Source: Scenedesmus sp. ARA3
Taxonomy: Eukaryota; Chlorophyta; Chlorophyceae; Sphaeropleales; Scenedesmaceae
Length of the DNA stretch: 52,045 nt
Reading direction: 5' to 3'
Assembly: GCA_004335835.1 (NCBI GenBank)
Contig: RWJK01000098.1
Location: forward strand, 1 to 52,045
Shown here piece by piece: positions 16,004 to 27,148 of this stretch. Both the position numbers and the translations under genes were made by a program. Under the pieces are notes generated by a model. It did not search any database. It saw only the letters and a program-made list of their open reading frames with translations, and was not told the DNA's origin. How positions within the stretch are numbered: position 1 is the stretch's first letter; each line of letters starts with the position of its first letter.

Positions 16004-18684
16004 TTACAATCGCACGCAAGCTTTCTGCCTCACAGCGCTCGCTAAAACCAGGCTGCTACGCACCAGGCCTTGCGACCGCAGTAGCCTCCTGCTGCTGCTG
16101 GCTGTGCGGCTGTAGCACGGGCTATGTTGCCGCTCCATCTGCCGGACAGGCAAGCTGCTGCCACTGCATGACTGCATTGCACCGCAAGCCTGCCGTTGCA
16201 CCGGCAGTCCTCGCACTGCGCTGCTGCCGCTGCTGCTAGCTGCAGGAACTGCCTCTGCAGCCCCATCAGGTGGCACCCCATCCCCGACATGCCTAACCGC
16301 CCCATCACTGCTGCTGCTGCTACTGCTCAATCCAGTATTGCTGACACTGCTGCCACTCAGCCAGTCTCGCGGGAAAGCACTCGCTTCAAACCCTGCCGCC
16401 TGCAGCAGCGCGTGCTTTGCTGCTGCCTGCTGCAGCAGCGGCGCCCACAGCATCTCTGCAGGAGGCACCCCCTGCCACTCTGCCATGATGCTGCCCGCCA
16501 CACAGCCCCAGCGAGCAGCATCCAGCATAGACAGCCCTGCGTGCAGGCCTGCCAGAAATCCACCACAGAATGCATTGCCGCAGCCTGTAACATCCACGAC
16601 GCGCGTGCCTGGCACGGCAGGGACCTGCGTGCAGCAAAGGCATGAAGCAAGGCGTGCAGGCGTGTGACCAGCTTTGCACCGGTCTGCTGAGCTGAGCGTG
16701 AGCAGCTGCGGCTTTGATGCATCAGCTGCCGCGTCATAAACACAACTATTGCAGAGCTATGTTTGCTGCCGCCACGGCTCTGTTCGCTGCCGCCAAATAA
16801 CAAGCAACTGTCCCAACAGCAAGCTGCGCTATCAGCCAGCCAACAAGCCCTCTTGTATTCCACCAGAGCTGCAGCTGTTTCCGTGGATATGTCGCTGCTT
16901 CTGCATGCCTCAAACAGCACAGCACTGACGTGCCACATGGTTCTGCTGGGCGCATCTGCCACAAGCACCCCTTCCGGCCCCATCCTGAGGCTGACTGTGC
17001 CAGCCCTAGCCATGCTGATGTGAAGCAACGTATGATGCAGTCCAATTCAAACCGCCATACACTCACGTGCCACATGGTGCGGCTGGGCCCATCTGCCACC
17101 AGCACCCCTTCAGGCCCCATCCTTAAGCTGACTGTGCGGGCCCCAGCAGCCAGCAGCCGCTGCACCAGCTGCTGCGGGCTGCCTGGCCCCACAATGGAGG
17201 CAGCCTCTGCCTCGTTGGGTGAGAAGATGTCGACTGCCTGCAGCAGTGCTGCCAGCTGTTGATCTGGGGGAGGGCTGTCGCAGGCGGTGTAGGTCTCAAC
17301 AGACAGCAGGCCTGCAGGACAGCGGCACAGGACAAGACATGACGGTGAAGCTGTTGTTGCGTTGTGAACTGGCTGCCTTGGTTATGCGGTGCAGGTGGTG
17401 CGGGTGCATGAGAGAGAGTGATGCGCCACCACTGCTGACAGCGCCGCACTGCAGCAGGTGCGTCAATGACCAATGATGCTTGCGCCCGCTGCGCTGCAGC
17501 TGCCAGCTGTGTATCAGTACCGTTACTAGCGTCGTCGCCGACAGCTGCTGCAGTCTCACCTCCGTGCGCATGTGCTGCTTCTATCAGCAGCCTCAGCAGC
17601 CTCACAAGCAGCCCGGCCTACAGCTGTTGCAAGCAGTCCGCTCTGCTTTACTATCGCGGTCACTGTTGAATACAACAAACTGCTGCCGTCGCCTCACCTC
17701 CGCGCGCGTGTGATGCTTCTCTCAGCGCCCTCAGCAGCTTCATGGGAGCGTGCCCTGCATGAATGCCCAGGTGGTAGTGCCGCGAGGCCTGGAAAGCAGC
17801 CGGCAGCTGCGCGAATGACGGCCGCAGCTGCTGGTACAGCTCATCGCACTCCCTCACGCGCCAGATCTACAAGCAACAGATAGACAGAGAGATGGGTGGT
17901 GAGTTTTCAAAGACAGTTTGCAGGAACACACACACTGCAAGACAGAGTCATTGGCAATAACGCATAGCTGCAAGCTCCGCAAAGTCAGCTGTGCCGCTGT
18001 TGTACATGCACAGTAGACTTCCTGCAAGCAGTTTTCAGCCCCGGCTGCGTGTGCTATTGCATCAGCCAGCAGTGTCACCTGCCTGGGTGCGCCGCCCATC
18101 CTCTTCAAACACCTGCCATGCCCTGGGAGTGGGCTGCTGGCCCACAAGCAGGCCAGCTGTGTTGCATCCGATGCTGCGCAGCCACTCCTGCAAGCAAAGC
18201 CAGCATGAGCGCAGTGCACAGCGTTGTTTCACGTGATAGCATTGTAGATAGCGTCAGGCCAGTGGGGTGGCCAGCTGGCTTGCATACAACTGAGTTACAC
18301 ACGGTATGCAGGACACCTCACCTTCACACTGCTTGTTGCTAGGTTTTCAGGTTAACAGCAATGTTCAGCACACACTTGCAGGCTGGTAGCACAGCAGCAG
18401 CAGCACCAGCAGCAGCACCAGCAGCAGCAGCTGGAGTAGTGTGTTCAATGCTGGCAGCCGATGGCTGAAGCAGCTGGACTTACCTTACAGGGCTCAGGCA
18501 GATCCTTTCCCACTCCTGCAGCTAGCCCTACGTTGCAGGGCTTATTTTCAGCTGACAGGGCAGCGGACACCAACTGGAAGCCAAAGAGTGTCTGTGGTCC
18601 GCCCCCGCCCAGCTGAGCCATGCACGTCTGGCCATCTGGAAGCACGATATCATCGATGATAAGCGTAAAGCCGACTAGTTCCAT
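16004..18684 (-). CDS. MAK32-like pfkB-family carbohydrate kinase
   Basis: Exons: 18484-18684, 18083-18187, 17698-17866, 17067-17311, 16004-16624; 446 residues with matching phases. The start is the ATG at 18684 ([18 protein letters not shown]). The N-terminal GGGG segment and an AAGVG motif, the internal [11 protein letters not shown], and [14 protein letters not shown] follow the ribokinase/pfkB fold. The C-terminal signature reads [16 protein letters not shown]. In sugar kinases the equivalent is DTTGAGDAF with a catalytic Asp; here that position is Asn257. This is typical of the MAK32-like branch, whose substrate is unknown. After the domain a Ser-rich tail of about 120 residues is probably disordered. 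Intron 2 appears to be GC-AG (CAG|GCAGGT). A conventional sugar kinase is less likely because of the Asn. Confidence 0.87.
16930..17015 (-). repeat. Copy of pfkB exon-4 3' edge
   Basis: A copy of [20 protein letters not shown] plus donor-side bases, downstream of the true edge at 17067. It reads [13 protein letters not shown]. Confidence 0.88.
17550..17610 (-). repeat. Copy of pfkB exon-3 3' edge
   Basis: A diverged copy of [14 protein letters not shown] with its GGAG|GTGAG donor; it reads [14 protein letters not shown]. The true donor edge is 17698. Confidence 0.8.
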
Positions 18685-19445
18685 ACTGCAGGCGCGCAAG
18701 GCACGTTCGTCACGAGAAGCAGAGGGGCAAAAGCGCCAACGCGTGTGGGACGCCTACAGCACTGCCATGGCCTGCTATCTCCAGGCGAAAGGCTTGATGA
18801 AGTTAACTTTCAAGTTCACAAACGAACACGACTACCAAAGCCTTCGATCAGACATCACACCAGCTGCCCCAGCCCAAAACCCTCAGGGCGCAGGTCACAG
18901 TGAGTGTTCAAAATGTACCCAAGCCTCTTACAGAGAGGCTCCCACTCAGGGCACTGAGCAGCTGCTTTGAGCCTACAATTGTCCTGCTGAAGCTCCCGGT
19001 CAGCAACACCATCACATACAGGCTACACTCGTTGAACCCATAGATTGCAGTCATCAGACACACCGTGCTGACCACGATGCTGTGTCAAACGTCAGCAGGA
19101 GCGTTGGTGCCGCACAGACACAGCAACCAACGTCAGGTGCAATTTATAGCACATGACAGCACATGGAAATGATGGCAGCATGTTGATGCGCGCAGCTACG
19201 ATGCACGGCACCATGGCACTGTCATGAGAGTGGCACTCCTTCCGTCGAAACAACATTGGCAGCCGCTGCTTGTTCACAAAATCTTGAGCCACAGTCTCTG
19301 CATCTTATGCGTCTTATGCTGAATGCTCCTAACAGACGGCTGGCGACAGCAGCGCTGTAGACCATGCAAGTGAATGGCAGCTGCAGGCTAGCTTGGCGAC
19401 ACACCTACAATGTCAGCGACTGGCCTGCCACTCCTCAAGACACTG
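18685..19445. other. Intergenic: pfkB upstream / chorismate lyase 3' flank
   Basis: A 761-bp spacer between two minus-strand genes. No family-like open frame, RNA gene or repeat was recognised. Confidence 0.55.
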
Positions 19446-22392
19446 CTAGCTGCCGCCGCCACCACTGCTGCTGCTGCTGCTGCTACTACTGCTAGCGCCC
19501 TTGCTGCTGCTGCTACTCCCCTTGCTGCTGCGGCGTGGCACCGCCAGGCATTCGTTGGTTGGCCCCAAGTATGCTTCAAGCCTGGGGCTGAAAACTTCGT
19601 GGATGAGTGTGAGGGGCGCGCCGCCGTGCCAGAAGTAGTACTGCCTGCTCCAGAAGGGCCCGGGGCAGCCAAAATGGGCCTCCAGCTCTGGATGATGCCC
19701 CAGAGACACCTGCATTTCACAATCATAATTGACATCGGTGTCAGGATTCAACTATATGTGTTGGACTTGGTGTAGGCGGAGTGAGGTGCCGTGCCAGAAG
19801 CAGTACTGCCTGCTCCAGGAGGGCCTCGGGCAGCCAAAATGTGCCTCCAGCTCGGGATGATGGCCCAGCGACACCTGCATCAAACAATATGTCATGTCAC
19901 AGTTGGAGTGTGCTGTAGTTAGGGCATGCGGGGTGCGCCGCCGTGCCAGAAGTAGTACTGCGCAACAGCAGCACCTGACAGCTTTCAGCTCCAGGTGTCC
20001 TTCTGCCAGGCTGACCCAGATGGGCAGCGCTCTGTCAGTCAGGTAGCAGTCAACAACCAACACAAAAGTAACAACCTCACCGTTTGAATCTCACGGAACA
20101 GCTCCAGGTGTCCCTTCGCCAGGCTGACCCAAATCGGCAGCGCCCTGTCAGACAGATAGCGGTCAACGCTGGCACTCGCCCACCAGCTGCTTGCATACAC
20201 CAATGGCACTTGCTGCGCGCCTTGGGACCACAGCAGCACCTGACAAAGGGCAGAAAGAGAAAGACACAGTGCAAAGGTGTAAGACGGCAGTGATCGTGTC
20301 AACGCTTGTACTGGCCCACCGCTGCTTGCTTACACCAATGGCACTTGCTGCGCGCCCTGGGACCACAGCAGCACCCAATCAAGGGCAGAAAGAAGGAGGC
20401 ACAGAGCTAATTTGTAAGAGGGCAGTGCGTGTTTTTATGCTGGTACTGGCCCACCAGCTGCTCGCATACACCAATGGTGATTGATGCGCGCCCTGGGACC
20501 ACAGCAGCACCTGACAGGAGAAAGGGGGGTGGCATGCGGACAACACACATGGTTCAATCCCTGCACGGCTTCTAATGGTGCCTACAGTCACAGCAATGCC
20601 TGCCGAACAAGGCAAGTTGTACAACAGGATGGGTGCAAAGACCGGCTTCTGGGCAAGCATTCTGCCCACTCATCATAGCAGCACATGCACATCACTCTGC
20701 TGGCTGCACTGTTCTGCAGCCTGGCACACACACAGCACAGCAGATGTATGGCCCAGCCCCTGCCACTTGCACAAAAAAGAAAAACAGTAAGCCACCACCC
20801 GCAGGTGTAACAGCAGCGCACCTGCCGCTGCACCAGAGGCCCTGGGATCTCCAGCGCCTTAGCTGGCGGCGGGTGATGCTGCTGCTGCTGCTGCTGCGCT
20901 TGCTGCTGTCTTTGGTGCTGCTGCTGCTGCTGCTGCTGCTGTGATGGCTGCTGCGTCTGCTGCTGCTGCAGCTCAGGAAGCTTGTCCATTGAGAGGCACT
21001 CCTGCAGCACATGAAGAGACATGCACCACTGTTGTTTGGCGGGGCAATGGCTGCTGCATCTGCAAAGCACTGCACAGCCAAACAATGTCCTGCTGGCACT
21101 GCTGAGCCAAAGCAACTGCGACGCGCGAGCAGCAGTGTGCTATGAGTCAACTGCGCAACGCACAACTGCTGCCACAATGACCCTGCATCAGAGCTGCAGT
21201 GCTGCCAGTTGCTGCAACAGTGCGCCCCGCACAGTGCAGTGCAGCGTTCTGCACTCTGCTGCCTCACCACTGACACTTGCTGCCCAGTGAGCAGCTGTAG
21301 GTGGCGCGTGACTGAACCATCACTCAGCAGCATCATCTGCAAGGGTAGGGCGGCAGGCAGGCAGCCGTAGAGATAGAAGCCAGCACACAGCTGTCACCCT
21401 TCCTGCAGGGACATGCTCAGATTCTCTTGGGGGCGGTTTATTTAAGACTGAGACACCCAGTTAATATGTGGAGGGGTACAACCGCTTACTGGGGGTCAAG
21501 CTCTTGCCTACATGCTGATCAAAGTCGCTTGCCGCTTACCCCCCCTCCCTCGCCTGGTAGGCTTTCCCCACATGTTCAGTGTGCTGACTGGCAGTGACCA
21601 CTTTGCTTCCCGCTTACCCCCCCTGGAGCACATTAGAATCGACCTCGCTTNNNNNNNNNNNNNNNNNNNNNTCATATTAACTCGGTGTCTCAGTCTCAAA
21701 TAAACCGCCCCCCTTCCAGATGGGTTCGTATCATCAGTTGAACCGCAGCCCCGGCTGCCAACCAGCGGCTGTGTACTGCATGGCGTGCTCATTTTATTAC
21801 AGCAGCAGCTGCTTGGCTGGTGACCAGCGTGTGCGCTGGCTGCTGTCTGCTCTGCAGCTGCTGCCTGCTCTACTGCTGTTGCTGCTGCTGCTGCTGTTGG
21901 CCCACCTTCCATGGTGCTGGCAGGTTGCTTGCGGGCGAGCCTGGCGCCAGTGCAGCATCCGCATTGCCCTGCTTGCATCCAAGGTAAAGTGTAATAGGAT
22001 TTCAGACATAAGTTACCATCAACATTGATGCCATGGTGCCAGTTTGCCGCTGCTGTCCCTGCTGCTCTGGCACAACGCATGCTGCTGCAACGTGCAGCCA
22101 AACGTCTCGATTGCTGCCAGGTGGCAGGTGCTGAGCTAGGCAAGCGCCTTGGCTTCTGCTTCTGCATTTCAATACGTACCTGCCACAGCAGCGGCTGATC
22201 TACGTCCAACCAGTCCCTCAGCTGCTGTTCTACTGCCTTTGTCCCATTGCTGCTGCTGCTGCTGCTGCTGCTGCTGGCCAACAAACGCGTGCGCAGGTAA
22301 CGTTGCCGTCTGGCAGAAAGTACTACTACGTCAGTGAAACGGTAAACGAAGTTATTGCTGCTATAAGCTCTTGCCCCTTTGCTGCTGATCAT
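19446..22392 (-). CDS. Chorismate lyase-like protein (DUF98 / Ycf21 family)
   Basis: Exons: 22180-22392, 21268-21336, 20822-21001, 20081-20239, 19446-19709; 294 residues, all phase 0. Family hallmarks in order: LLLSDGSVTRHLQLLTG-type block (exon 2), a linker, LVYASSWW and LPIWVSL (exon 4), then FGCPGPFWSRQYYFWH and PLTLIHEVFSPRLEAYLG (exon 5), with Glu245 in the conserved EVFSP. Chorismate lyase makes 4-hydroxybenzoate and pyruvate from chorismate; related proteins are cyanobacterial or plastid-encoded, so plastid origin and quinone-precursor synthesis are inferred. The N-terminus from the ATG at 22392 is rich in Ser, Arg and Ala, fitting a transit peptide, but an earlier start cannot be excluded. 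Exon 3 carries a Gln/His-rich insert of about 40 residues not expected in the family. A Ser/Gly tail ends the protein. A transposon-like element and an N gap lie in intron 1. Confidence 0.84.
19785..19880 (-). repeat. Copy of chorismate lyase exon-5 5' edge
   Basis: A copy of VSLGHHPELEAHFGCP...SRQYCFWHG with acceptor, upstream of the true edge at 19709. A further fragment of the same segment (RQYYFWHGGAP-like) lies at about 19930-19960. Confidence 0.87.
19985..20050 (-). repeat. Copy of chorismate lyase exon-4 3' edge
   Basis: A copy of DRALPIWVSLAEGHLELK downstream of the true donor edge at 20081. Confidence 0.83.
20295..20515 (-). repeat. Copies of chorismate lyase exon-4 5' edge
   Basis: Two copies of the VLLWSQGAQQVPLVYASSWW start with acceptor, at about 20305-20375 and 20440-20510; the true edge is 20239. 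Spacing is about 130-140 bp. The inner copy has changed to VVPRRAASAIG in the shifted frame. Confidence 0.87.
21429..21712. mobile_element. Short inverted-repeat element (MITE-like), with gap
   Basis: Terminal inverted repeats of about 40 bp: 21429-21467 begins GGGGGCGGTTTATTT, and the reverse complement of 21673-21712 begins the same way with a few mismatches. A possible 3-bp target duplication CTT flanks it (21426-21428 and 21713-21715). Internal CGCTTACCCCCCCT is repeated at about 21533 and 21611. No transposase is visible; 21 internal bases are unknown. It lies within intron 1 of the chorismate lyase gene. Confidence 0.7.
21651..21671. other. Assembly gap (21 N)
   Basis: Unresolved bases inside the inverted-repeat element. 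True length is unknown. Open frames reading through it are not meaningful. Confidence 0.99.
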
Positions 22393-22904
22393 TCGTCTGT
22401 GCAGAGGAAGGCGATTCTGCTCGCAAACGTGCGTGCTTGAAGCAATGAACTCGATTTGGAAGAACGCAACCAATCCGGCACGTATGTTACAATACTGCAA
22501 ACCAGTCGAGATAGACGTATCGGCGCCAACACACAACACAAACCGTCAAAACCCTCAGGGCCAGCCTGGTGACAGCTGGGCGTAGTGCTGGCACAGCAGC
22601 ATAGCTTGTGCCGTGCACGTTGCCTTCAGTTGCAACAGAACCCTCCCATGTATTCTGCGCCCATAACAGACCGCACATGTGTTGCAATGCATGACTGTCG
22701 AAGCAGTGCAAATGTTCTAGCCCCAAAGGGGTTCTCCAGTCACCATCTGCCAGGCGCCGCGTTTCGTGGTGGCAGCGCCAGAGGCAGGGAAGCAAGGACC
22801 GCGGCATCCACCGCACGCTTCTCTCCCTGACATCATCAGCATGTCTTGTGCAGAAGCAGGAAACGCTGCTGCCCATAACGCATCCCCTGGTTGCCCCTTT
22901 GTCA
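22393..22904. other. Intergenic: chorismate lyase upstream / PYM 3' flank
   Basis: A 512-bp spacer between two minus-strand genes. A TGTAA (minus strand) occurs at about 22486-22490 but is far from the PYM stop. No gene is supported. Confidence 0.55.
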
Positions 22905-24984
22905 TCATACCAGCATGTTGGCGAGCTGGTGCTCCAGGTCTTTGATCTCTTCCTGCCTGCAATGCATGATGCAGCAGCATAGCACAAGTCAGCTGCAGCA
23001 GTTTTAAACTCTAGCTGCTGCCCCTGCCTTGTTTGCTGCAGCTGCTGCCCCTGCCTGCTGATGATGCTATTTCCAATGATCCTCACTTACGACCACCAAG
23101 CCATGGTTCCAGTCAGCAACACGCATCACTATTGGAAACCGTTGTTCCTGCTGCGCATAACAATGCACCCTTGGGTGCTGCTGCCGCTGTTTCTGCCGCC
23201 GCCGCAACGCTGCCACTGATGCTGCTGCTGCTGCCGCCGCTGTTGGTGATTGTTGAGAGACGGTGATAACTGTTAACAACTGCCCGTGACTTACAAAACG
23301 AATAACAGATGACCCCGCTTACCAGCCCGCCATTTCACAAACCTTTCCTGCTCCTGCTCCTGCTTGTGCTGCTGCTGCTGCTGCTGCTGCTGTGCAACCA
23401 ACTCACCAGCCCGGCATCTTTCCTAGCTTCTCCTGCTCCTGTGCACTCAGCGCCTCGCCAGCAGCAGCCCGCATGTTTGACGCCTGCCACTCGAATCAGA
23501 TAGATATAACACATGTCACATGTTATAACAATATAACACATGTTACAAATCCAACTCACCAGCCTGGCATCTTTCCCAGCTTTTCCTGTTCCTGTGCACT
23601 CAGCGCCTCGCCAGCAGCAGCCCGTGTATTGAGCGCCTGGCACTGCCGCACCTTCTTGCTGAGTGCCTTGATCTGCCGGTCCAGCACGGCTGCAGGGCCC
23701 TCCGCTGCTGCTGCTGCTGCTGGCGCTGCTGCTGCTGTGGATGAGGCTGCACTAGATGAGGCTGCTGTTGCTGCTGCTGCTGGTTTGGGGGCTGCCGCTT
23801 GGGTGCTACTGCTGCAGAGAAGCACCAGCAGTAGAGCACACGCCCACAACAGTGACCACAGGAGCATGATATCAATAATTGATGTTGATTCCACAAGCCA
23901 AAGAAGGCGAGCACAATTTACAGCAGATGTGTTTTGGCTAGCTGAAGAGTGTGCAAGCTGGAACGAACCCCAGGAGCTATGGATCCGAGCCTAGGGGGCA
24001 GAAGTACTGGCGGTTGCTGTTGACAGCTGCAAAGCACCACCAGCACACCACAAGGAGGTGCACTGCTGGGGTGATGCTCGCCTCTGCACAGCAGAGGCAG
24101 CACACCACCACCTGCTGCGCCCCAAGGGGTGCAAGCAAGCAGCTGCAGCCGGCGCGCACGCAATAATGCAATGAAACCAGACACAATGCAGAGTTGAGCA
24201 TCAGCAGTACTACTGTATGGCCTGCTGCAGAGTTATATTGTGAGCACTACGCTCCAACGCGAAATCTTTACTTAGCAGTTTAGCAATTAGCCCACACCAA
24301 CGTGACCTCAACCAACGTAATCAGCTCACCTTGAAGGTGCTGCTGCACCATCACCACCAGCTGGCCCGTCTGCCTTTTTGGCCTTGCGCTTCTCATTCTT
24401 TTTTGCTGCTTTGCTCTTTGCTGATGCTGAGGCAGCTGCTGCGGCTGCAAATACGCAGATTACAGCATGCTCAGCACACTTGGTTTTGACACTGAACTGG
24501 AGGAGTAGCATTGAATGCAAGTAGAGTGACATCCTGTCTACTGCAAAGCTGTTTTAAGCTGTTGGTTGATGCTGTCATGCAGCAGCGGGGCCCAGCAGCA
24601 CATGCCATTGCAGCTGCAGGTTATTAATTTGTTGCTATGTACCTGAAGATTCCAGCCCTGGGCACTTTGGCACGCCTTGTTTCCACTGCAGCAGCACACA
24701 CAGCACCGCAGCGGAAGCAGAAGCAGCAAAGCAAATTGCAGGGGATTACAGCACCTGCAAGGCATGCTGGGCATCCAAAACTACTGATCATGCAATACAT
24801 AACCAATGTTAAGCTACAAATGGGGTTGCAGACGCACCATTGCTCCAGTGGACTGGTATGTTGGCTGCTCGTCCTGCGGGGTGTAGCCTGCTCTTATCCG
24901 CCGCTCCTTGCGAATCGATCCATCTGGCCGTCTGCTTCCAGCAAGAACCTTCTCTCCGTTTTCGTTTTTCACGTACTGCTCCAT
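22905..24984 (-). CDS. PYM: PYM, partner of Y14-Mago (exon-junction-complex disassembly factor)
   Basis: Exons: 24838-24984, 24643-24685, 24330-24444, 23560-23811, 22905-22956; 202 residues, close to animal PYM1. Start ATG at 24984. The N-terminal Mago-binding domain has SRRPDGSIRKERRIRAGYTP and DEQPTYQS. Then come WKQGVPKCPGL, a Lys-rich basic stretch (KSKAAKKNEKRKAKK), an Ala-rich linker and a C-terminal helix (LDRQIKALSKKVRQ ... EEIKDLEHQLANMLV). PYM binds the Y14-Mago heterodimer, associates with ribosomes and strips exon junction complexes from mRNAs in the cytoplasm. That is a notable neighbour in a genome with such odd introns, though the link is coincidental as far as I can tell. The 43-bp second exon is phase-consistent (0 in, 1 out). 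The gene is transcribed divergently from the hydrolase. Confidence 0.9.
23325..23480 (-). repeat. Copies of PYM exon-4 3' edge
   Basis: One good copy (about 23400-23470) of the GEALSAQEQEKLGKMPGW end with GTGAG donor, and a shorter fragment at about 23320-23345, downstream of the true donor edge at 23560. A CTG run separates them. Confidence 0.83.
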
Positions 24985-25296
24985 CGGGTAGCAGAACAGC
25001 AGATAGATGCAGAAGTACAGTGAGCACCAGGCCGATCCACGCTTGATGTTACTGCTGCAAAGCAAACATAAGTTGCTGTTTGTTAGTAAACACAAACGAC
25101 CGGAAGCCGTACATGACCAGCTCCTGACCGGCTGTCAAACTGTCACAAGTGTTCCTGGGGCTTTGTGTGTCATCTGTTGGCAGAGTGACCTGCTGACGCA
25201 CGTCAAGCATGCAAGCAAGCAGTTCAATCCGTGGCCTGCAGAACAGCTTACGTATATAACTAATGTTTCCATTGATACGCGTGGCATTGCTAGAGC
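24985..25296. promoter_or_regulatory. Divergent promoter region between PYM and hydrolase
   Basis: 312 bp between two start codons on opposite strands, so both promoters and 5'UTRs must fit here unless UTR introns exist. No TATA box is clear on either side. Confidence 0.5.
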
Positions 25297-26242
25297 ATGG
25301 CAACAGAGACATTCACCTTCACCAACAGTAGGGGCCAAGCACTTCATGCAGTTGCCTGCCTGCCTGCAGGAGGAGCCCCTGCCTGCAGAGCAGCACTTGT
25401 GTTCTTGCACGGATATGCTGAGCACACAGGACGCAAGCTGCATGGTGAGTGTGCCGGAGGGCATTGGATCATGCTCTGTTGCTAAACCTTGGCAAGACAA
25501 GTTGGTCGCAGGCTGGAGTGCTGCTCAGCCGCAGCTGTTGTTGTTCAAGTCATCAGACTCACACATGTACTGTAGTTGGGTATTAATTCACAAATGTCTA
25601 AACCTGACTGAGCAGGTTGGATTAGCTGCACCTGCCACAGCACCACGCTGCATGCAGCCTGCAGGACTATGCTAATCCAAGGCAGCACTGCAGTTTGGCA
25701 GCCACCTCGTCTGTTCAACTACTTGTCATTGTTAATCTGGGCGTGTTATTGTTACTGTGCATGCAGTGTTTGAGCAGCTGGCTGCTGCAGGTGTGGCTGT
25801 GTATGCATATGACATGCACGGCCATGGGCAGTCGGAGCCAAAGGAGGGGCCTGGAAGAGCCCTGCTGCTGGACTGGCGCCACATGGTGAGCTGCGCAAGC
25901 ATCATGCGAAAGCATTTCTAAAGCATGTGTTGAATGTATGTGTCTTTGGTTTTTGACGCCAGTATAGAGATGCTGGTGCAGGCTGGTGCATAGTACCTGA
26001 TGGTAGTAGCAGAGGGATAATAATAATAATAATAATTATAATAGTAATAATAGTAGTAGCAGAGGGATGATGAGTTTCTTGGTTGCTGGTGTGGCTTGCT
26101 GCTCTCTTCTGGCACGTGAATTAATGATGAGATGCTGGTTGCGGGTGTGGCTTGTTGCTTTGCAGGTGGACGACGCCTGCGATTTTGCAGAGCTCGCCAG
26201 GCAGCGGCACGCAGCAGCCACCACCACCACCACCACCACCAC

Positions 26243-26276
<34 letters not shown>

Positions 26277-27098
26277 CGCAGTCACACCTGTACATCTTCC
26301 GCCGCCGCAGCGGCAGATGTGCTTTGGTACCTAGGAGGCTACAGCGTTGGCGGCCTGACTGCAGCGCATGCTGTGCTGCGGGAGCAGGGGCAGTGGGCGG
26401 GGCTGCTGCTGGTGTCGGCAGCACTGGGGCTGCACACACATGGCTTACTGACCAGGTCAGCACTTTGAGCACCTCAGCGGTTTTGCGTGCTGCCATAACT
26501 CTACCTTCACTGCGGCACCACGGCACGGACTGAACTACTTTTATGTTGCGGTGACATATGGCATGTGTGCGTGTGTGTCCTGGTGTGTGCTGTGTGCAGC
26601 AGCATCGCCAAAATGCCGTTCAAGCTGCAGCCACAATGCCTTGATTGCGCCACGCTGTGTGTGCACGATGCAGGGTGCAGGCTGCGTTAGGTGGGCTCCT
26701 GAATGCTGCACTGCCACGGCGCAAGCTTGTGAAGGGGCTGGTCACGCAGCAGCTCAACCCCGACCCTAAATGGGTGAGTTTGTATTGCTCTTAGTAGTAA
26801 TTGTCACCACAAAGCATGGTTTGGTGAGTGTGCTGCTGCTGCCTGAGTGCAGAGCATGTCGCCAGTGCGTTTCCACGTGTGGCTGACTCTTGCCGTGTGG
26901 TGCTGAGTAGACAGGATGCTGGTGGCTGGGATAATCTGCCTGCATGATCTCTGCACACAACGCCAGCCAGCGCCTGGGATATCTCGTGAGGCCGCCTGCT
27001 GCCCTTCATCCTGCACTCAGTGGCTGTCCCCTGCAAGGTGAGAAGGCATGAAGTTTACAACCAGCTGCGCACACCACATGTTAGCGGAGCTCTAGCAG

Positions 27099-27148
<50 letters not shown>

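Noticed and set aside
20480..20580. Possible tRNA (GGTTCAATCCC T-loop-like motif near 20549)
   Set aside because: No matching acceptor stem or D/anticodon arms upstream; the region belongs to a repeated exon-edge intron.
21508..22539. 343-codon open frame crossing the N gap
   Set aside because: It spans unknown bases, the transposon-like element and intron 1. Only its 22180-22392 part is kept, as chorismate lyase exon 1.
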